NCBI GenBank assembly: GCA_031424095.1
Contig: JANPGU010000309.1
Span: 1 to 18,207 of the forward strand
Direction: 5' to 3'
From: ZC4RG30 sp031424095
GTDB taxonomy: Bacteria; Pseudomonadota; Gammaproteobacteria; Steroidobacterales; Steroidobacteraceae
Length of the DNA: 18,207 nucleotides
The translations under genes were made by a program, and so were the position numbers. Positions 14,995-18,207 of this stretch are shown here, one piece after another (the stretch's first letter is position 1; every line of letters starts with the position of its first letter). The notes beneath the pieces were generated by a model. That model saw only the letters and a list, made by a program, of their open reading frames with translations, made no database searches and was not told the DNA's origin.

Positions 14995-15717
14995 ATGACA
15001 GAACAGACCCGCCGGGAGTTTCTCCACGGCACATCAGCACTCTCGTTGCTGGCTGCAGCCTCCACAGTAGGCACGGCTTCTGCGGCCGAGACGCGGCCTG
15101 CGCGCAAGGCATTTGAATACCAGCACACGTCCCTGCCATTGCCCTACGCCAGCGGCAGCCTGAAGGGCTTGTCGCAGACGCTGATCCAGTCACATTGGGA
15201 AAACAATTACGCCGGAGCCGTAAAGGCCCTGAATACCTTGCGCGTCCGCCTGCTGCGCGCCGCAGGCGACGCTGACACGCCACCGTATGTCTACACCGGA
15301 CTCAAGCGCGAACAATTGCTGCGCACCGGCTCGGTGGTGCTGCACGAAATCTATTTCGCGGGTCTCGGCGGCGACGGCAAGGCCGACGCTGCACTGCGCA
15401 CGAAGATCGCCGATTCGTTCGGCAGCTACGACGCCTGGGAAACCGAATTCCGCAAGATCGCGCAGGGCATCGCGGGCGGGTCAGGCTGGGTGATGCTGGG
15501 CTACAACCAGTCGCTGCAGCTGCTTGAAAACCACTGGATGGCCGATCACGCCACCGCGCCTGCCAACACCACGCCGCTGCTGGTGCTCGACATGTACGAG
15601 CATGCCTTCGCACTGGACTATGGCGCGGCGGCTGCCCGCTACATCGATGCGTATTTCGCGAATATCCGCTGGGATGCGGTCAGCAGGCGGCTCGAAGCCC
15701 GCGCTGCACAAGCATAG
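14995..15717 (+). CDS. chrC: Tat-exported Fe/Mn-type superoxide dismutase (ChrC-like)
   Basis: This 240-residue enzyme dismutates superoxide to oxygen and hydrogen peroxide. A twin-arginine signal, TRREFLHG (residues 5-12) followed by a hydrophobic stretch and ASA-A near residue 30, predicts export of the folded metalloprotein to the periplasm. The four metal ligands align with E. coli SodB: H67 in QSHWENNY, H117 in VVLHEIYF, and D199 with H203 in LDMYEHAFALDY. GSGWVMLGYN is also typical. The second-sphere glutamine of classic Fe-SOD (Q69 in E. coli) is replaced by S113, and D184-H185 occupies the region of the Mn-SOD glutamine, so metal choice is open. Genes of this kind are called chrC in chrBAC clusters; here it diverges from chrBA. 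GGGAG lies 5 bp before ATG. The chrC name rests on context. Confidence 0.9.
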   Translation: MTEQTRREFLHGTSALSLLAAASTVGTASAAETRPARKAFEYQHTSLPLPYASGSLKGLSQTLIQSHWENNYAGAVKALNTLRVRLLRAAGDADTPPYVYTGLKREQLLRTGSVVLHEIYFAGLGGDGKADAALRTKIADSFGSYDAWETEFRKIAQGIAGGSGWVMLGYNQSLQLLENHWMADHATAPANTTPLLVLDMYEHAFALDYGAAAARYIDAYFANIRWDAVSRRLEARAAQA

Positions 15718-16023
15718 TGCCAAGGTTGTGTTCGAAGGTTCTCGCTGCGTCCGGATCTCACAACAGAATTTCGTTGCAGGAACGGGCGTATGCACCGGAC
15801 AGGCAGCAAGATGATTCTGAAGCGTTGCGAAGTTTATCGCTTGGCTAGGCTTTCTGATGTTCGGACTGTAGAGCGCAGCAGACACGAAAGCTATTGCTTC
15901 TCTAAGCATAGCGATCGATTTCGGGGTTGACGAGGCCCGCCCCGCACGGAGAAGTGGCATCTTTGTACTACAGCGTCGGCACTCCACCAATGCGAGCGCT
16001 AACCAAGCTAACAAGGATTCACT
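15718..16023. other. 306-bp intergenic stretch, less GC-rich
   Basis: No convincing gene was found here. One frame of 45 codons (15790-15927, plus strand, MHRTGSKMILKRCEVYRL...) has a loosely placed AGGA but resembles nothing I know. A TTGACG lies at about 15925, but nothing like TATAAT lies 16-18 bp further on. The last 15 bases contain AAGGA, the ribosome-binding site of the next gene. No intrinsic terminator for the dismutase gene is visible. Base composition is visibly less GC-rich than in regions 1-4. Confidence 0.5.
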
Positions 16024-16521
16024 ATGTTTAGGTCGACAGCGGAAGCCATTGCCGCCTCGAACATAAGTACGGTGCTACAGGATGTTTCATGGCTGGTTCC
16101 GGTTTCGCAATCCATTCACATCGTTGGCCTTTCAGTGGTTTTTGCTTCGGCCATGATGATCAATCTGCGTCTACTGGGAGTTGGCACACGCGGTCGCACC
16201 GTGTCTTCGCTGGTTGCAACGCTTTCACCATGGATGTGGCGTGGGCTGCTTGTCTGCCTCGCAACAGGCTTGCTCCAAACCGTTATCGAGCCACTGCGAC
16301 AATTTGTGACGCCAATCTTCTGGGGCAAGATGCTGCTGATTGCTTGTATGGCGATGATGACTTTCTTCCTGGTACGCACCGTTCGATTGCATAGCGCTGA
16401 GTGGGACGCTCCGGACCGTCCCCCGGTCGGGCAACTGTTTGCAGTTGTATCCTCCCTTGCATGGATCACCATCGTTGCGTTCGGGCGCTTCATCGGCTAC
16501 GTGTGGGCACTCTACGCATGA
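16024..16521 (+). CDS. DUF6644-like four-helix membrane protein, copy 1
   Basis: This 165-residue integral membrane protein is of unknown function. Four hydrophobic helices are visible, about residues 24-46, 70-90, 100-120 and 138-160. Recognisable marks are an intramembrane histidine, H32, in SQSIHIVGLSVVF; the helix end INLRLLGV (46-53); SPWMW (68-72); the turn WGKMLL; and the final helix with FGRFIGYV (153-160). It shares each of these with the next gene, so the two are paralogs. The length and pattern fit the DUF6644 family as I remember it, but that assignment was made from memory. AAGGA sits 6 bp before ATG 16024. The stop overlaps the start of copy 2 by 4 bp. A paired haem- or quinone-binding membrane subunit would suit the conserved histidine, but that is a guess. 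Confidence 0.8.
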   Translation: MFRSTAEAIAASNISTVLQDVSWLVPVSQSIHIVGLSVVFASAMMINLRLLGVGTRGRTVSSLVATLSPWMWRGLLVCLATGLLQTVIEPLRQFVTPIFWGKMLLIACMAMMTFFLVRTVRLHSAEWDAPDRPPVGQLFAVVSSLAWITIVAFGRFIGYVWALYA

Positions 16522-17024
16522 ACATCATGGACTTCCTGCAAGTGCTGAGTGACTCGAAACTGGCACGCATCATAGGCGGCGACGACCCTTCTGGCGGAGC
16601 GTATCTATTTCCCGCCATTGAGACAGTTCACGTCCTGGCCTTGGCCACAGTGTTCGGCTCCATTTTCATGGTGGATCTCCGGCTACTGGGTGTGAATGCC
16701 CGGCGAACCTCAGTAAGCAAGCTCTCGAGCGAGATTCTTCCATGGACCTGGGCAGCATTCTTCCTCGCCGCACTCTCCGGTTCGCTGATGTTCATCTCCA
16801 GGGCCCCAACCTATTGGGCGAATCCCCAATTTGAAGCCAAGTTTGCAGCGATGTTTCTGGCGGGCGTAAACATGGCGGTGTTCCATTTTGGCGTGTTCAG
16901 ACGCGTTGGCGAATGGGATCTGTCGCTACCAACACCACTCGCAGCGCGCGCTGCAGCAGCGTTGTCGCTCGGACTGTGGATAGCTGTGATATTCATGGGT
17001 CGGTGGATCGGCTTTACAACATGA
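16518..17024 (+). CDS. DUF6644-like four-helix membrane protein, copy 2
   Basis: This 168-residue membrane protein is paralogous to the preceding gene. The matching blocks are ETVHVLALATVFGS with H38, VDLRLLGVN (52-60), LPWTW (74-78), the third helix FEAKFAAMFLAGVNMAVFHFG with a second histidine H123, and the final helix ending MGRWIGF (160-166). It has a longer polar N-terminus (GGDDPSGGAYLFP) than copy 1. ATG 16518 overlaps the copy 1 stop as ATGA; the frame is open further upstream, but there it only runs through copy 1 out of register. Close coupling suggests the two form a heterodimer or act in equal amounts. Function is unknown. There is no terminator signal after the stop, and the nearest downstream gene is on the other strand. 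Confidence 0.8.
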   Translation: MNIMDFLQVLSDSKLARIIGGDDPSGGAYLFPAIETVHVLALATVFGSIFMVDLRLLGVNARRTSVSKLSSEILPWTWAAFFLAALSGSLMFISRAPTYWANPQFEAKFAAMFLAGVNMAVFHFGVFRRVGEWDLSLPTPLAARAAAALSLGLWIAVIFMGRWIGFTT

Positions 17025-17329
17025 TCCGTCCTTGACTCTTACACGATCACTTGCGCGTAGTCATGCGCATGTCCGCACCTGCTTGACACTCGCGGCGCGT
17101 ATGGAGTCACCAGGGTTCAAAAGTTAGGGCGCGGCGTTTCGTATGAGCAGGTTGCAGACGAGCACTGCAACGGAGCGCACGATTTCTACCGGAGGTCAAT
17201 GTGAAGCAGCGACCAAGTGACCGCCGCCGGTCGCCGGCCAATCCGCGACTTCAGGCGAAATCGCCATTCGACACGGCAACGCACTCAGACCCGCCGCACA
17301 CGCTGCCAGTATTCGCCACTCCCACGAAG
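17025..17329. other. 305-bp intergenic stretch with palindrome and possible small gene
   Basis: This gap separates copy 2 of the membrane pair from the convergent aldolase gene. It contains a TTGACA (17083-17088) without a matching -10 box at normal spacing, a perfect stem-loop (17151-17171), and a strong ribosome-binding site followed by a 55-codon frame (17201-17368), each listed separately. No RNA gene, terminator or mobile-element end was recognised. Confidence 0.5.
17151..17171. repeat. Perfect 7+7 inverted repeat (GTTGCAG-N7-CTGCAAC)
   Basis: GTTGCAG (17151-17157) and CTGCAAC (17165-17171) are exact inverted copies around a 7-base spacer, about 20 bp before a GGAGG ribosome site. The size suits a dimeric repressor's operator or a small hairpin in a leader RNA. 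It is not followed by a T-run. Confidence 0.45.
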
Positions 17330-17368
17330 TCATTCCCCAAGTGCCTGGCGCCGCCACAGTTCCCATGA
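17201..17368 (+). CDS. Possible 55-residue small protein
   Basis: A textbook GGAGG (17191-17195) stands 5 bp before GTG 17201, opening a 55-codon frame that ends in TGA. The product would be basic and proline-rich (MKQRPSDRRRSPANPRL... ending PPQFP), with no membrane segment or recognised motif. The last 39 bp overlap the 3' end of the convergent aldolase gene. An ATG at 17199 in another frame is followed at once by TGA. The ribosome site is the only real support; the composition could equally be non-coding DNA. Confidence 0.25.
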   Translation: MKQRPSDRRRSPANPRLQAKSPFDTATHSDPPHTLPVFATPTKSFPKCLAPPQFP

Positions 17369-18148
17369 ACGCCGGTAGCCAGCGTTTTCGCCATCCTCCT
17401 GAATGAGTCGCGCCTCGTCCGGATGCAGATAGGTCACCGTCCCGCCTAGGCCGATCGATTGAAGCTGGATGCGCGCATTGACGTCGGTATAGATGCTACG
17501 CCCGACCACAACAGGCAGCGAGGTTCCGGTCACCGCAATACCATGACCGCGCATCAGCACGGCTGCACTGTTGCCGAGCTTTTGTGCCAGCGCCTGGCCG
17601 CGGGGTGCAGTATTCACTAGCATCTGGGTCATGCCAAAGGATTGGCGGATATCAAAAACCGGAAGGCCTTCCCCCAGGAATCCCGCCAGATGATACACCG
17701 GCCGTAATTTCACCGAGCTTACGCCAAACGGGATCACCGTCGGCGTGTGGCTGTGCACGATAGCCATGACGTCCGGGCGGGCCTTGTATATTGCTGCGTG
17801 TATGTATCGTTCTCCATACTGGCTGCGACCGTTGAGGTTGGCAGCGACGGCATCGAGATCGTATTCAAGTATGTCGTCAGACGTGACAAGCTCTGGAGCG
17901 AGCGAACGGGCCATCAGGAAATGGCCGGGGTTCTTGTTGTCCCGCACGCTGACATGTCCATAACCGTCAAGGACATCGTGACTGGCGAGAATCCGATTGG
18001 CTGCAACCAGGTCCTTGATCAGCATGGGATCCGGTAGCCCGGCCGAGACAGGACTGGTTTGACATGAAGCTGACGGACCAACGAGCAGGAGTGCTGTGGC
18101 GGCAAGAGTGTTGATTACCAATGTGGTCGCCTGGGCTATTCTATTCAT
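17330..18148 (-). CDS. Exported class II aldolase/adducin-family protein
   Basis: This 272-residue protein has the zinc-dependent class II aldolase fold shared by fuculose-phosphate aldolase, ribulose-5-phosphate epimerase and adducin heads. The zinc ligands are H132 and H134 in VHSHTPTVIPFG and H202 in MRGHGIAVTG, and the catalytic-type glutamate is E113 in YGERYIHAAIY. The segment GYGHVSVRD near residue 62 is also characteristic. Residues 1-30 form a signal peptide (hydrophobic run TLAATALLLVGPSASC) with cleavage near SASC-QT; the preceding residues do not make a proper lipobox. Most class II aldolases are cytoplasmic, so export is unusual and argues against a sugar-phosphate substrate. AGGA sits 9 bp before the ATG, within a tandem duplication. 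Substrate unknown. Confidence 0.88.
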   Translation of the reverse strand: MNRIAQATTLVINTLAATALLLVGPSASCQTSPVSAGLPDPMLIKDLVAANRILASHDVLDGYGHVSVRDNKNPGHFLMARSLAPELVTSDDILEYDLDAVAANLNGRSQYGERYIHAAIYKARPDVMAIVHSHTPTVIPFGVSSVKLRPVYHLAGFLGEGLPVFDIRQSFGMTQMLVNTAPRGQALAQKLGNSAAVLMRGHGIAVTGTSLPVVVGRSIYTDVNARIQLQSIGLGGTVTYLHPDEARLIQEDGENAGYRRSWELWRRQALGE

Positions 18149-18149
18149 G

Positions 18150-18171
18150 TTCGCATTTCCTTCGCATTTCC
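18150..18171. repeat. Tandem 11-bp duplication at the aldolase ribosome-binding site
   Basis: TTCGCATTTCC occurs twice in immediate succession (18150-18160 and 18161-18171). On the minus strand it reads GGAAATGCGAA twice, so the duplication overlaps the aldolase ribosome site: AGGA spans the junction of the two copies. It looks like a short slippage or duplication event that could change translation strength. Confidence 0.7.
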
Positions 18172-18207
18172 CACCGCCGCATCAGGCGCCCTAAGCAGTA
18201 TTCGATG

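Noticed and set aside
14933..15283. Extension of the chrB frame by 117 codons upstream
   Set aside because: It would overlap the dismutase gene antisense, and the extra residues do not resemble ChrB, whose homology begins near the ATG at 14932.
15790..15927. A 45-codon frame after the dismutase gene
   Set aside because: It has only a loosely spaced AGGA, no recognisable features, and unremarkable length.
17083..17105. TTGACA followed by TATGGA as a promoter
   Set aside because: The spacing is 11 bp, too short for a sigma-70 promoter, and nothing like TATAAT occurs at 16-18 bp.

Overview
The window is GC-rich chromosomal DNA with short intergenic gaps. It looks like a gammaproteobacterium of the Steroidobacter / Nevskiales / Xanthomonadales kind. 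That placement is inferred from the protein sequences and from a block carrying glnE, a CHCC zinc-finger protein, kdkA (Kdo kinase), waaA (Kdo transferase), tolC and a pcm-like methyltransferase. There are no RNA genes, CRISPR arrays or insertion sequences that I can see.

Layout. (1) 1-2672, plus strand: the 3' end of alanine dehydrogenase, the Na+/H+ antiporter NhaA, a SnoaL-like gene broken by an in-frame TGA, and an SDR oxidoreductase. (2) 2650-7753, plus strand: glnE (nitrogen control of glutamine synthetase), a 64-residue zinc-finger protein, and the inner-core LPS pair kdkA-waaA, with start and stop codons overlapping or nearly so. (3) 7757-9967, minus strand: a TolC-family outer-membrane channel preceded by a PCMT-like methyltransferase; tolC meets waaA tail to tail with only 3 bp between the stop codons. 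(4) 10120-12441, plus strand: a membrane-anchored PAS-PAS-GGDEF-EAL cyclic-di-GMP protein. (5) 12612-15717: a chromate-resistance module. The sensor chrB and the efflux pump chrA run leftward and overlap by 4 bp; a Tat-exported Fe/Mn superoxide dismutase (chrC-like) diverges from them. The 62-bp divergent gap and the chrB start hold an imperfect palindrome, TGTAATACATACTACA, that could be a shared operator. (6) 15718-18207: a looser and visibly less GC-rich accessory stretch. It has two overlapping paralogous four-helix membrane proteins (DUF6644-like), two gaps of about 300 bp, and a class II aldolase/adducin-type protein with a signal peptide, on the minus strand.

How the genes work together. 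KdkA and WaaA build and phosphorylate the Kdo inner core, and TolC spans the outer membrane, so regions 2-3 form an envelope-biogenesis neighbourhood. GlnE and Ald both concern nitrogen and amino-acid metabolism but are not otherwise linked. ChrA would expel chromate, ChrB sense it, and the exported dismutase deal with superoxide made during Cr(VI) reduction.

The least understood parts are the tandem DUF6644-like pair, the exported aldolase, and the non-coding gaps around them. Start codons were moved from the longest possible frame for waaA (6455), tolC (9235), chrB (14932) and the second DUF6644 gene (16518).
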